This document shows positions 8,541-17,298 of a stretch of 64,000 nt of DNA, piece after piece; position 1 is the first letter of the stretch; every line of letters starts with the position of its first letter. Made by a program: the position numbers and the translations under genes. The DNA is taken from positions 1 to 64,000 of the forward strand of contig JAPOOX010000165.1 of NCBI GenBank assembly GCA_026713185.1. The letters run 5' to 3'. Source of the DNA: Gammaproteobacteria bacterium. Its GTDB lineage: Bacteria > Pseudomonadota > Gammaproteobacteria > Pseudomonadales > Azotimanducaceae. Under the pieces are notes generated by a model. That model had not been told where the DNA came from, did no database searches, and was given only the letters and a program-made list of their open reading frames with translations.

Positions 8541-9155
8541 ATGGCAAAAAAATCCAGACGATGGCTGGCGGAACACGAACGGGATGCGTATGTCAGGGCT
8601 GCCCGTAAATCGGGATACCGATCCAGAGCAAGCTACAAGTTATTGGAAATACAGCAGAAATACTCTGTTTTAAGATCCGGACAGACAGTATTGGACCTTG
8701 GCGCCGCACCGGGCGGGTGGTCCCAGGTAGCAAAAGAAATCACTGGTAGAAATGGTATGGTTATTGCTGTTGATCTATTGAAGATGCAACCCATTCCAGG
8801 CGTGATATGCCTCCAGGGCGATTTTACTGAAGAAAAAACAGTTGAACAGATCCGGAAAACGCTGGATGGAACTGCGCCAAACCTTGTAATTTCTGATATG
8901 GCCCCAAATTTAAGTGGTATGAAGGAAATAGATCAGCCAAGGATTGTTTACCTGGTGGAACTGGCGCTTGCAATGGCTCAGGAAATATTGAGTCCGCAAG
9001 GCGCTTTACTGGTGAAATGTTTTCAGGGAGCAGGCATCGACCCGCTTCGTCAGGCATTTCAGCAGTCCTTTCTCCGCTTCAATAATATAAAGCCCGCAGC
9101 ATCGCGAGACCGGTCCCGGGAAATTTATTTACTGGGCCGTGGTCTTAAGGCATGA
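8541..9155 (+). CDS. rlmE: 23S rRNA (uridine-2'-O)-methyltransferase RlmE
   Basis: 204 residues from ATG 8541; an in-frame ATG at 8529 would add four. The SAM site is LDLGAAPGGWSQ (residues 51-62). The catalytic K-D-K-E tetrad is present as Lys33, Asp119, Lys159 and Glu194, each shifted by five from the E. coli enzyme. It methylates U2552 in the large ribosomal subunit. Like its usual neighbours it sits just before ftsH. I saw no yhbY between greA and rlmE. Confidence 0.96.
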   Translation: MAKKSRRWLAEHERDAYVRAARKSGYRSRASYKLLEIQQKYSVLRSGQTVLDLGAAPGGWSQVAKEITGRNGMVIAVDLLKMQPIPGVICLQGDFTEEKTVEQIRKTLDGTAPNLVISDMAPNLSGMKEIDQPRIVYLVELALAMAQEILSPQGALLVKCFQGAGIDPLRQAFQQSFLRFNNIKPAASRDRSREIYLLGRGLKA

Positions 9156-9251
9156 GGGAACAAATTTTGGTGAAATACCGAATGTGTAGTAATGTAAACG
9201 CTTGCGAATTCAATTTACCTGCAGGTCATACTCTGCAAAGGGGATCAGTTC

Positions 9252-11174
9252 TTGAACGACATGGTTAAAAACCTGGCGCTTTGGGTCATCATAGCCGCTG
9301 TTTTGTTTATCGTTTTTCAGAATTTCAATGTCTCCAGGGACACGGATGAAATCGGTTACTCCGATTTTATTGACATGGTCAAACAGGACCAGGTAGACGC
9401 GATAGAAATTGATGGGCTCACGATACGCGGTGAGCGTTTTGACGGGCAGCAGTTCGAAACCATTCAGCCGCAGATTGGGGATAAGGCGCTCATAGACGAT
9501 CTCCTCGAACATAATGTGACTTTCAAAGGTAATCGACCAGAACAGCAGAGTATCTGGACCCAGCTACTGATAGCCAGTTTCCCTATCCTGGTCATCATCG
9601 CCGTCTTCATGTTCTTCATGCGCCAGATGCAGGGTGGTTCCGGCGGTCGGGGTGGTCCACTGACCTTTGGCAAAAGCAAGGCAAAATTGCTGGGTGAAGA
9701 CCAGATTAAAACAACCTTTGCAGATGTTGCAGGTGTTGATGAGGCCAAGGAAGATGTCCAGGAACTGGTGGAGTTTCTGCAGGACCCTGCCAAATTCCAG
9801 AAACTCGGTGGTCGTATACCCCGAGGTACGCTGATGGTGGGGCAGCCCGGTACCGGTAAAACACTCCTGGCAAAAGCCATCGCCGGTGAAGCCAAGGTAC
9901 CCTTCTTTTCGATTTCCGGTTCAGACTTTGTAGAAATGTTTGTCGGCGTTGGCGCATCCCGGGTCCGGGATATGTTCGATCAGGCAAAGAAACAGACGCC
10001 CTGTATTATCTTTATAGACGAGATTGATGCTGTAGGCCGGCACAGGGGCGCTGGTCTGGGCGGTGGTCATGACGAGCGCGAGCAAACCCTGAACCAGTTA
10101 CTGGTGGAGATGGACGGTTTTGATGGTAATGAGGGCATTATTATTATCGCCTCAACCAACAGGCCGGATGTACTTGACCCGGCCCTGCTGCGCCCGGGCA
10201 GGTTTGACCGTCAGGTTGTGGTTTCCTTGCCTGATATCCGCGGACGCGAACAGATTCTGAAAGTCCATATGCGTAAAGTCCCTCTTGCGGCGGATTTTAA
10301 ACCCGAGGTGATTGCCCGTGGTACACCTGGCTTTTCCGGTGCGGATCTTGAAAATGTGGTCAATGAAGCCGCTCTGATTGCTGCCAGAAAGGACCGGCGT
10401 ACCGTCGGTATGGCTGAATTTGAACAGGCCAAAGACAAGATCATGATGGGTGCTGAGCGCAAAAGCATGGTCATGTCTGAGAAAGAAAAAAGAAATACGG
10501 CATACCATGAAGCTGGCCATTGTATTGTCGGTTACCTGGTACCGGATCACGATCCCAGTTACAAGGTCACCATCATCCCCAGGGGAAGGGCGCTTGGCGT
10601 AACCATGTTTCTGCCCGAAGAAGACCGATATTCACTCAGCAGACGGGCTATTCACAGCAAGATATGTACTCTGTACGGCGGCAGGATTGCAGAAGAAATG
10701 ACGCTTGGACCTGATGGCATTACAACAGGCGCCGCCAACGATATTGAACAGGCGACCAAGATGGCGCGTTCCATGGTGACCAAGTGGGGTCTGTCCTCCA
10801 AACTTGGTCCTCTGATGTACGATACCGAGGACGAAGAAATTTTCCTGGGTAAATCGGCCAGTATGAACCAGTCTCATTTGTCAGAAGATACCCAGAACAA
10901 GATAGATATTGAAGTACGATCGATCATTGATGATTGTTACAACACTGCTAAAACGCTGCTTGAAGAGAACCGGGACAAGCTGGATATCATGATGGAAACA
11001 TTGCTGGAATATGAAACCATAGACCGGGAGCAGATTGATGACATCATGAATGGTCGTAAACCCAGACCTCCCGATGGGTGGGATGACAACACAACACCGG
11101 TGGCGGACACAAAACCCAAACCTGCAAAGCCACGACCTCCCGGACCCGTTGGCGATCCAGCGCCGGACCATTGA
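9252..11174 (+). CDS. ftsH: ATP-dependent membrane zinc protease FtsH
   Basis: 640 residues if read from TTG 9252, 637 from ATG 9261. The TTG has the better placed AAAGGGG (about 9238-9244), while the ATG matches the usual MxKNL N-terminus. Two membrane segments (about residues 5-24 and 102-123) flank the periplasmic domain. The AAA module has Walker A GQPGTGKT near 197-204 (the family usually has GPPGTGKT), Walker [10 protein letters not shown] and an intact SRH region. The zinc site HEAGH is near 419-423. The protease removes misassembled membrane proteins and regulators such as LpxC. The C-terminus is proline-rich. Confidence 0.97.
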   Translation: MNDMVKNLALWVIIAAVLFIVFQNFNVSRDTDEIGYSDFIDMVKQDQVDAIEIDGLTIRGERFDGQQFETIQPQIGDKALIDDLLEHNVTFKGNRPEQQSIWTQLLIASFPILVIIAVFMFFMRQMQGGSGGRGGPLTFGKSKAKLLGEDQIKTTFADVAGVDEAKEDVQELVEFLQDPAKFQKLGGRIPRGTLMVGQPGTGKTLLAKAIAGEAKVPFFSISGSDFVEMFVGVGASRVRDMFDQAKKQTPCIIFIDEIDAVGRHRGAGLGGGHDEREQTLNQLLVEMDGFDGNEGIIIIASTNRPDVLDPALLRPGRFDRQVVVSLPDIRGREQILKVHMRKVPLAADFKPEVIARGTPGFSGADLENVVNEAALIAARKDRRTVGMAEFEQAKDKIMMGAERKSMVMSEKEKRNTAYHEAGHCIVGYLVPDHDPSYKVTIIPRGRALGVTMFLPEEDRYSLSRRAIHSKICTLYGGRIAEEMTLGPDGITTGAANDIEQATKMARSMVTKWGLSSKLGPLMYDTEDEEIFLGKSASMNQSHLSEDTQNKIDIEVRSIIDDCYNTAKTLLEENRDKLDIMMETLLEYETIDREQIDDIMNGRKPRPPDGWDDNTTPVADTKPKPAKPRPPGPVGDPAPDH

Positions 11175-11195
11175 CCGCACCACTGCGGTCTTTTC

Positions 11196-12023
11196 ATGTC
11201 AAGAATAACGGGTCTCCTGGCTGAAAAGCGTCCATTGATTATGGGGATACTCAATGTTACCCCGGATTCCTTTTACGATGGCGGCCGTTATAACTCTCTG
11301 AGTGCGGCTAAAGAGCACGCGCTGCAACTGTTGCAACAGGGAGCTGACATCATTGATGTTGGTGGAGAATCCACCCGACCCGGCGCCAACCCCGTACCGG
11401 AACAGGAAGAGTTGGACCGGGTCATCCCCGTGATTGAAGCCATCCGGGCCGAAACTGATGTCTGTATCTCCGTCGACACCAGTACCGCCTCCGTCATGGA
11501 ACAGGCAGCGAAGGCGGATTGCGATGCAGTCAATGATGTACGGGCACTGACCCGCAATGGGGCAATGCCCGCTGCCGCTGCCAGCGGACTGCATGTTTGC
11601 CTCATGCACATGCAGGGACAACCGCAGACGATGCAGGAACAACCCTCCTATATCGACCTGGTCGAAGACATCAAATCATTCTTCATCGATCGAATAGAAG
11701 CATGTCGGGTTGCCGGGATAAATCGTAAACTGCTCATTCTGGACCCGGGATTCGGCTTTGGTAAAACCCCGGAACACAACCTGATGCTGATAAACCGGCT
11801 TGCTGAATTTCAGTCTTTTGGTCTGCCGTTGTTGGTAGGACTATCCAGAAAGAGTACCATCGGCATGATTACGGGTTTGAGTGACGCAAGGTTGTCTGGC
11901 AGTGTAGCGGGCGCCATTGTTGCGGTCAGTCATGGAGCGAATATTGTTCGTGTTCACGATGTAGCGCAAACCAGTGCGGCGTTAAAGGTTGTGCACGCAA
12001 TTAAGAGTGAGCGGTTGCAATGA
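11196..12023 (+). CDS. folP: Dihydropteroate synthase
   Basis: 275 residues. The signatures are MGILNVTPDSFYDGG, GADIIDVGGESTRPGA, LDPGFGFGKT and GLSRKSTIG, so the pterin and pABA sites look complete. It condenses 6-hydroxymethyl-dihydropterin pyrophosphate with p-aminobenzoate in folate synthesis. The stop codon overlaps the ATG of a 17-codon minigene made by a tandem duplication, see 12020-12073. Confidence 0.97.
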   Translation: MSRITGLLAEKRPLIMGILNVTPDSFYDGGRYNSLSAAKEHALQLLQQGADIIDVGGESTRPGANPVPEQEELDRVIPVIEAIRAETDVCISVDTSTASVMEQAAKADCDAVNDVRALTRNGAMPAAAASGLHVCLMHMQGQPQTMQEQPSYIDLVEDIKSFFIDRIEACRVAGINRKLLILDPGFGFGKTPEHNLMLINRLAEFQSFGLPLLVGLSRKSTIGMITGLSDARLSGSVAGAIVAVSHGANIVRVHDVAQTSAALKVVHAIKSERLQ

Positions 12024-12080
12024 ACCAGAGAAAAAAAGTTGTTCACGCAATTAAGAGAGAGCAGTTGCCATGAGCCAGAG
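11988..12080 (+). repeat. 43-nt tandem duplication at the folP-glmM junction
   Basis: Bases 11988-12030 and 12038-12080 are two copies of the same 43-nt segment, with a handful of mismatches and a 50-nt period. Each copy contains the end of a VVHAIK-type coding stretch followed by an ATGA stop/start overlap. The first copy is the true folP end; the second carries the glmM start. The original junction was probably a direct folP-glmM ATGA overlap. Confidence 0.9.
12020..12073 (+). CDS. 17-codon minigene between folP and glmM
   Basis: ATG 12020 overlaps the folP TGA (ATGA), and the minigene's own TGA at 12071-12073 overlaps the glmM ATG at 12070 (ATGA). It would encode [17 protein letters not shown], which repeats the folP C-terminal [11 protein letters not shown] because it arose by tandem duplication. 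Its plain role would be to pass terminating ribosomes from folP to glmM. Whether it is translated or the peptide matters is unknown. Confidence 0.5.
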   Translation: MNQRKKVVHAIKREQLP

Positions 12081-13431
12081 CGAGTCAAAACACTATTTTG
12101 GAACCGATGGAATACGTGGCCGGGTCGGTACCCTGCCGATCACGCCGGAATTCGTGCTGAAACTGGGATGGGCGGCGGGGAGAGTTTTTTCATCATCAGG
12201 ACAGGGGCTGTTGCTCATTGGCAAGGACACCCGTGTATCCGGTTATATGTTTGAATCCGCCCTGGAATCCGGTCTGGCCGCCGCAGGAGTCGACGTGGCT
12301 TTGTTAGGCCCCATGCCGACACCTGCCATCGCTTATCTGACACGGACTTTCAAGGCACAGGCTGGTATCGTGATCAGCGCTTCGCACAATCCGTATTATG
12401 ACAATGGCATCAAGTTTTTTTCCGAAAACGGTGAAAAACTGGATGATGCGATCGAGCTTGCCATCGAACATGAACTGAAACAGACCATGACCGTGGTTGA
12501 TTCAATGCAGATTGGCAAGGTTACCCGTATCGAGGATGCGGCAGGACGCTATATAGAGTTCTGCAAAAGTTGTTTCCCCGGCAGCTACAACCTCAAAGGC
12601 CTGAAAGTGGTACTGGACTGTGCCAACGGCGCGACCTACCACATTGCACCCAATGTCTATCGCGAACTTGGGGCGGAGGTATTCGAGATTGGTACTGAAC
12701 CCGATGGTTTCAATATCAACGAAAATAACGGTTCAACTTCGACGGATCTTCTGGTTGAAACCGTCATCGACAACCAGGCGGACCTGGGTATTGCACTTGA
12801 CGGGGATGGAGACCGGGTCATCATGGTTGATGACCGGGGAGAGGTGGTTGATGGGGATGAGTTACTTCTCATTATTGCGTCTTCGCGCAAGCAAGAGGAC
12901 CGGCTGTCCGGCGGAGTTGTAGGGACCATGATGAGTAATTTCGGTCTTGAACAGGCTTTGGAAAGAGAATCCATCCCATTCATTCGTGCGGCGGTAGGTG
13001 ATCGATATGTCCTGACGGAACTCATTCGCAATCACTGGCAACTCGGTGGAGAATCATCAGGCCATATCCTCTGTCTCGATCTGACCTCGACCGGAGATGG
13101 CATTATTTCTTCGCTGCAGGTTGTGGCCGGCATGATCAAGTCCGGTAAATCCCTGCATGACCTGAAGCACGGAATGGAGAAATATCCCCAGCACATGGTG
13201 AATGTCCGTTGTAAGGGTGATGTTCCAAAAACAGCATCACTGGAGGAGATCCCCAGGATTGGAGAGGCAGTGGCATCGACGAAACAGGCACTTGATGGCA
13301 GGGGGCGAGTCTTGCTGAGACCCTCCGGAACCGAACCGGTCGTTCGCGTCATGGTGGAAGGAGAGAACTTATCCCAGGTCAGAGAGTTAGCCAACGAACT
13401 GGCGTCAGTCATTGCAGAATCAGTGGGGTAG
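12070..13431 (+). CDS. glmM: Phosphoglucosamine mutase
   Basis: 453 residues. The phosphoserine motif ISASHNP (Ser105) is intact, as are the metal loop DGDGDR near residue 244 and the phosphate-binding RPSGTEP near the C-terminus. It converts glucosamine-6-phosphate to glucosamine-1-phosphate for UDP-GlcNAc, feeding peptidoglycan and LPS. Its ATG overlaps the stop of the upstream minigene, so translation is probably coupled to folP. Confidence 0.97.
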   Translation: MSQSESKHYFGTDGIRGRVGTLPITPEFVLKLGWAAGRVFSSSGQGLLLIGKDTRVSGYMFESALESGLAAAGVDVALLGPMPTPAIAYLTRTFKAQAGIVISASHNPYYDNGIKFFSENGEKLDDAIELAIEHELKQTMTVVDSMQIGKVTRIEDAAGRYIEFCKSCFPGSYNLKGLKVVLDCANGATYHIAPNVYRELGAEVFEIGTEPDGFNINENNGSTSTDLLVETVIDNQADLGIALDGDGDRVIMVDDRGEVVDGDELLLIIASSRKQEDRLSGGVVGTMMSNFGLEQALERESIPFIRAAVGDRYVLTELIRNHWQLGGESSGHILCLDLTSTGDGIISSLQVVAGMIKSGKSLHDLKHGMEKYPQHMVNVRCKGDVPKTASLEEIPRIGEAVASTKQALDGRGRVLLRPSGTEPVVRVMVEGENLSQVRELANELASVIAESVG

Positions 13432-13502
13432 GCAGCAACCGTGGATTGCAACTTCATGATAAAATCGCTACTATTCGCCACCTTGTTTCAGGTGTCCGAA
13501 CA

Positions 13503-14252
13503 ATGAGATCCATGGTTGCAGGCAACTGGAAGATGAACGGTACCCGCCAGGATGCCACCGAACTGGTGACCGCGATTGCGGCTCAGGAGGATTTTCAGTG
13601 TGATGTGCTGATTTGTCCTCCCTTTGTTTTTATGCAACAGGTCAGTTCACTGATTGAGAACAGTCACATCAAGCTCGGCGCTCAAAACGTAGACTGGCAT
13701 ATACAGGGGGCATTTACCGGTGAAATTTCGGTATCGATGGTCCGGGAATTTGGTTGCAGGTACGTATTGACTGGCCACTCGGAACGCAGAACCCTGTTTG
13801 ATGAATCGGATGACGTTGTGGCGACAAAGTTCAAGGCGGTCATCGATGCGGGTTTGACACCCATATTGTGTGTTGGTGAAACTCTGTCGCAGCGGCAGGC
13901 TTCAGAGACTCACGAGGTTATAAACCGGCAGATTTCAGCCGTGCTGGATCATGTTTCCAGCGATGAGTTCAGCCGGGGGATTATTGCCTACGAGCCTTTA
14001 TGGGCCATTGGCACAGGCAAAACCGCGACGCCGGACCTGGCCGCCGGTGTTCATGCCGGGATCAGGCAATTCGTTGCCGAAGTCGACTGCGAGCTGGCGG
14101 AAAACATGCGTATTCTATACGGTGGCAGTGTTAACGGCAGCAACGCGGATGAATTGATGGCCATGGAAGATATTAATGGTGTCCTGGTAGGCGGGGCATC
14201 GCTGAAAAGTAAAGAATTTATTGCCATTTGCAAGGCGGCAGGAGCAAATTGA
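13503..14252 (+). CDS. tpiA: Triosephosphate isomerase
   Basis: 249 residues from ATG 13503; a longer in-frame start at 13446 has no family support. Active-site residues are Asn8 and Lys10 (GNWKMNG), His92 (TGHSERR) and Glu164 (AYEPLWAIGTG). It interconverts dihydroxyacetone phosphate and glyceraldehyde-3-phosphate. Its TGA shares a base with the secG ATG (TGATG), so the two are translationally linked. Confidence 0.97.
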   Translation: MRSMVAGNWKMNGTRQDATELVTAIAAQEDFQCDVLICPPFVFMQQVSSLIENSHIKLGAQNVDWHIQGAFTGEISVSMVREFGCRYVLTGHSERRTLFDESDDVVATKFKAVIDAGLTPILCVGETLSQRQASETHEVINRQISAVLDHVSSDEFSRGIIAYEPLWAIGTGKTATPDLAAGVHAGIRQFVAEVDCELAENMRILYGGSVNGSNADELMAMEDINGVLVGGASLKSKEFIAICKAAGAN

Positions 14253-14623
14253 TGGACATGAACATAGTAGAGACACTGGTTCTCCTGGCACATGTGCTTG
14301 CTGCATTGGGCATCATTGGTCTGATCCTGCTGCAACAGGGCAAAGGTGCGGATATGGGATCAGGATTTGGCGCCGGTGCTTCATCGACTGTCTTTGGCAG
14401 CGGCGGCGCCGGCAGTTTCCTGACCAGAATTACCACGATAATTGCCATCGGGTTTTTTCTCACCAGCTTCGCACTGGCCTACTTTGCAAAACAGAAGTCA
14501 GAACAAGTCAGGAACCTTGGAATCCCTGAAGTTGTCGAGCAGGTCCCTGATCAGTTGCCAACTTTATCAACTGACCAGATATCGGAGATTCCAACAGTAG
14601 AACCGGAACCATCTGAAGAATGA
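14252..14623 (+). CDS. secG: Preprotein translocase subunit SecG
   Basis: 123 residues from ATG 14252, which has AGGAG seven bases upstream. Two membrane segments (about residues 5-24 and 52-75) flank the conserved loop LLQQGKGADMGSGFGAG. The tail is acidic and proline-containing. SecG joins SecYE in the inner membrane. The gene follows tpiA and is followed six bases later by tRNA-Leu(GAG), as in E. coli. Confidence 0.96.
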   Translation: MDMNIVETLVLLAHVLAALGIIGLILLQQGKGADMGSGFGAGASSTVFGSGGAGSFLTRITTIIAIGFFLTSFALAYFAKQKSEQVRNLGIPEVVEQVPDQLPTLSTDQISEIPTVEPEPSEE

Positions 14624-14628
14624 TTTTA

Positions 14629-14715
14629 GCCGAAGTGGTGGAATTGGTAGACACGCTATCTTGAGGGGGTAGTGGGGGCAACCCCGTGGAGGTTCAAGTC
14701 CTCTCTTCGGCACCA
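14629..14715 (+). tRNA. leuU: tRNA-Leu (GAG)
   Basis: An 87-base class-II tRNA. The acceptor stem pairs GCCGAAG with CTTCGGC, followed by A and an encoded CCA. The D arm has GGTAGAC, the anticodon stem-loop is CTATC-TTGAGGG-GGTAG with anticodon GAG, there is a long variable arm with GGGG/CCCC pairing, and a T arm with GGTTCAAGTCC. It decodes CUC and CUU. Its place after secG is the same as leuU in E. coli. It may be cotranscribed with secG. Confidence 0.96.
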
Positions 14716-14741
14716 TTGTTGTAACCCCCTGGTCCCGGAGG

Positions 14742-15965
14742 TTATCCCGAAGTCGGTATCTCGTTAAAGGGAATACCCTTATCAACCCTGACATCCTGGG
14801 GCATACCCAATACGCGCTCGGCAATGATGTTAGCCATGATTTCATCCGTACCGCCCGCGATACGGAGTCCCGGAGAATTCAAAAAAGCGTTCTGATATTT
14901 CCCGGCATCTTCAGAGAATTCATGGTCCAGGATGGCGCCGCTCGAATCCAGCAGGTCCAGAGCAAAAGACGACATGTCCTGCAGTTTCGGCGCCCCCACC
15001 AGTTTACCAATGGAACTTTCCGGCCCCGGTGTTTCACCTCTGGACAGGGCGCTTAAGGAACGATAACCGTTATACTTCAGTCCTGCCTCCTGGATATACC
15101 AGTCTGCCAGTTTACGGCGAACACCACTGTCTTCCAGGGCGGGTTTATCGCCGATGTTAACCTTCCCGGCCAGTTCAAATACTCTATCAAAGTTAACGCC
15201 GCCCCCGCCGCTGCCTATGGAAGCACGTTCATTCATCAAGGTGGTAATCGCTACCTGCCAACCCTGACCTACTGCCCCCAGCCTCTGACTGTCAGAAACT
15301 CTGACATCGGTTAAGTACACTTCGTTGAAATTTGCACCACCGGAAATTTGACGGATGGGTTTGACTTCGATACCGGGTGACTTCATATCAATGAAAAAAT
15401 AAGTCAATCCCTGGTGCTTCGGTACTGTCGGGTCTGTACGTAAAACGAGGATCGCATAATCGGAATAATGGGCGCCGGTGGTCCAGATTTTTTGCCCGTT
15501 AATCACCCATTCATCTCCATCTTTTTCTGCTCTGGTACGCAGGGCTGCCAAATCGGAACCACCTGCGGGTTCACTGAACAACTGGCACCAGATATCCTCT
15601 CCGCTCGCCAACCTGGGCAGGTATTTACTATTCTGTTCCTCAGTAGCCCAGGCCATCATTGTGGGTGCACACATCCCGTGACCAATGGAGAAAACATCTT
15701 CCGTGATATTATCTTCCGTGATATTGTATTTACCTTCTTCCTGCTCCCAGATAACTTTCTCGATCGGAGTGGCGCCTCGTCCACCATGAGCCTCCGGCCA
15801 GGTGATGCAGGCCCACCCCGCATCATACTTGCGCTTTTGCCAGAGCTTTGCAGCTGCGATGGTGTCCAGACCTGCAAGTTCTTTTTTATCGGGTATATTG
15901 GCTGCAAGCCATTGCCGTGCTTCCTGCCGAAATTTTGCTTCTTCCGGTGTGTCATTAAAATCCAT
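14742..15965 (-). CDS. Acyl-CoA dehydrogenase (probable catalytic subunit of a pair)
   Basis: 407 residues with the ACAD flavin fold: QLFSEPAGGSDLAALRTRA and INGQKIWTTGAHYSDY are the FAD and substrate segments. The C-terminal glutamate of medium-chain enzymes is replaced (IAGGTDEIM), but an ER pair is present in the middle (LMNERASIG), as in dehydrogenases that take the base from that helix. The next gene upstream encodes a shorter ACAD lacking both. Such pairs can form mixed tetramers, for example in steroid side-chain degradation. A 15-base tandem duplication (15696-15725) doubles the residues NITED. Confidence 0.85.
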   Translation of the reverse strand: MDFNDTPEEAKFRQEARQWLAANIPDKKELAGLDTIAAAKLWQKRKYDAGWACITWPEAHGGRGATPIEKVIWEQEEGKYNITEDNITEDVFSIGHGMCAPTMMAWATEEQNSKYLPRLASGEDIWCQLFSEPAGGSDLAALRTRAEKDGDEWVINGQKIWTTGAHYSDYAILVLRTDPTVPKHQGLTYFFIDMKSPGIEVKPIRQISGGANFNEVYLTDVRVSDSQRLGAVGQGWQVAITTLMNERASIGSGGGGVNFDRVFELAGKVNIGDKPALEDSGVRRKLADWYIQEAGLKYNGYRSLSALSRGETPGPESSIGKLVGAPKLQDMSSFALDLLDSSGAILDHEFSEDAGKYQNAFLNSPGLRIAGGTDEIMANIIAERVLGMPQDVRVDKGIPFNEIPTSG

Positions 15966-15975
15966 GATCTGCTCC

Positions 15976-17088
15976 TTAAGCCGCGCGTTCTGATTCGATG
16001 GCAGAAATCAGTTTCTCCTGCCAGACCGCTTCACTGCCAATGTTGATCGACAACAGTTTGGACCGTCGATAGGGTAACTGGCAATCAAACTCCCAGGTGA
16101 AACCCATACCACCGTGGGTCTGGATGTTTTCCTTGGAAGCCAGGTAGCCAGCCTGAATGGCGGCAACCCTGGCCGCCGCTGCCGCAATCGGCAATTCCGG
16201 GGCATCGGTCGACAAGGCCCATGATCCGTAATAACAATTTGATCTCGCCAGTGAATTTTTTACGTAGATATTCACGAGTTTGTGCTTGATGGCCTGATAG
16301 GATGCAATCGGTCGACCAAAGGCAAACCTTCCCATGGAATATTCCCTGGCCATTTCCAAAGCTGCATCTGCACAACCCAGCTGTTCCCAGGCAAAAAGAA
16401 TTGCTGCCCGGTTATAGACTTTATCCAAAAGAGCCCAGCCCTGTCCTGCTTCTCCCAGCAGTTCCGCGCTGGCTTCCGAGAAGTCTATTCTGGCGTGGGA
16501 TCTTGTCGGATCCAGAGTCTCAACAGTCTGCCTGCTAACACCACTCCCGGTGAGGCTCACCAGGTATGCGGAAACCCCTTTGTCATCCCTGGCTATAACA
16601 ATGGCAAAGTCCGCGACGTCACCATCAGCAACAGGTATCTTGGCGCCGGAGATTACACCATCCTGGACTGTCGTACTGATTGTCGATGGGCTGATTTGTC
16701 CACTGCCTTCAACAGCGGCAAAACAACCGATGACGGAACCATTTGCCAACTTTGGCAACCAATTGTTTTTCTGCTCTTTACTGCCGGCTGCCAGCAGCGA
16801 CTCTGTGGCAAGATAGACAGAAGAAGAGAAGGGAACCGGTGCATACACCCGTCCAAGTTCCTCCGCGATCACCGAAAGCTCAAGATAACTCAAACCCAGA
16901 CCATCGAATTCTTCTGGAATCACCGCGGCGGTCCATCCCATTTCAACGATCTGACGCCACAGATCCTGGTCAAAAGATTCATCCCCTTCGAGAATCTTTC
17001 GTACCACCTTTGTTGAACAGTTATCACTGAGGAATCCTTTTGCCTGCTCTCGCAGCAAATTCTGATCCTCTGAAAACTCGAAATTCAT
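15976..17088 (-). CDS. Acyl-CoA dehydrogenase-like protein (probable partner subunit)
   Basis: 370 residues with an N-terminal SEDQNLLREQAKGFL helix, the middle EVEGSGQ-type loop here reading AVEGSGQ, and a C-terminal HGGMGFTWEFD. Neither usual position for the catalytic glutamate carries one: the mid helix reads NRAAILFAW and the C-terminal segment lacks the YEGT motif. It lies ten bases upstream of the 407-residue ACAD on the same strand, so I infer that the two are subunits of one enzyme. The substrate is unknown. Confidence 0.8.
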   Translation of the reverse strand: MNFEFSEDQNLLREQAKGFLSDNCSTKVVRKILEGDESFDQDLWRQIVEMGWTAAVIPEEFDGLGLSYLELSVIAEELGRVYAPVPFSSSVYLATESLLAAGSKEQKNNWLPKLANGSVIGCFAAVEGSGQISPSTISTTVQDGVISGAKIPVADGDVADFAIVIARDDKGVSAYLVSLTGSGVSRQTVETLDPTRSHARIDFSEASAELLGEAGQGWALLDKVYNRAAILFAWEQLGCADAALEMAREYSMGRFAFGRPIASYQAIKHKLVNIYVKNSLARSNCYYGSWALSTDAPELPIAAAAARVAAIQAGYLASKENIQTHGGMGFTWEFDCQLPYRRSKLLSINIGSEAVWQEKLISAIESERAA

Positions 17089-17133
17089 ACTTTCTCCCGG
17101 TCCGCATTACTCTTGGTGCAATCTAACACGAGC

Positions 17134-17249
17134 AATGGGGTCGGAGTAAAGTGCCGGAGTAAAATAATCCAGAATCAGGGTCGAGACAAAGTGCCAGAAT
17201 ATAATTTTGAAAACCAAATGGGGTCGGAGTAGAGTGCCAGAGTGAAGTT
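17134..17249. repeat. Three copies of a GGGGTCGGAGTA-type intergenic repeat
   Basis: Three related units of about 32 bases lie at 17134-17165, 17175-17205 and 17217-17249. Each has GGGTCGGAGTA or a variant followed by GTGCC[GA]GA and an AT-rich end. The first and third are nearly identical. A shorter relative (GGGGTCAGAGTA on the minus strand) occurs at 44271-44304. Such GGGGTCAGAGT-type repeats are common between genes in gammaproteobacteria. The copies sit in the promoter region between two divergent ACAD genes. Confidence 0.7.
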
Positions 17250-17298
17250 TTCTACCTTAAGTGCTATAAAACAAGTTGAAAAAATACAGGTTGAAATA

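Noticed and set aside
14629-14742. Island integration at tRNA-Leu
   Set aside because: No integrase is next to the tRNA and I see no second copy of the tRNA 3' end in the window, so the break in gene order there is not explained by site-specific integration.
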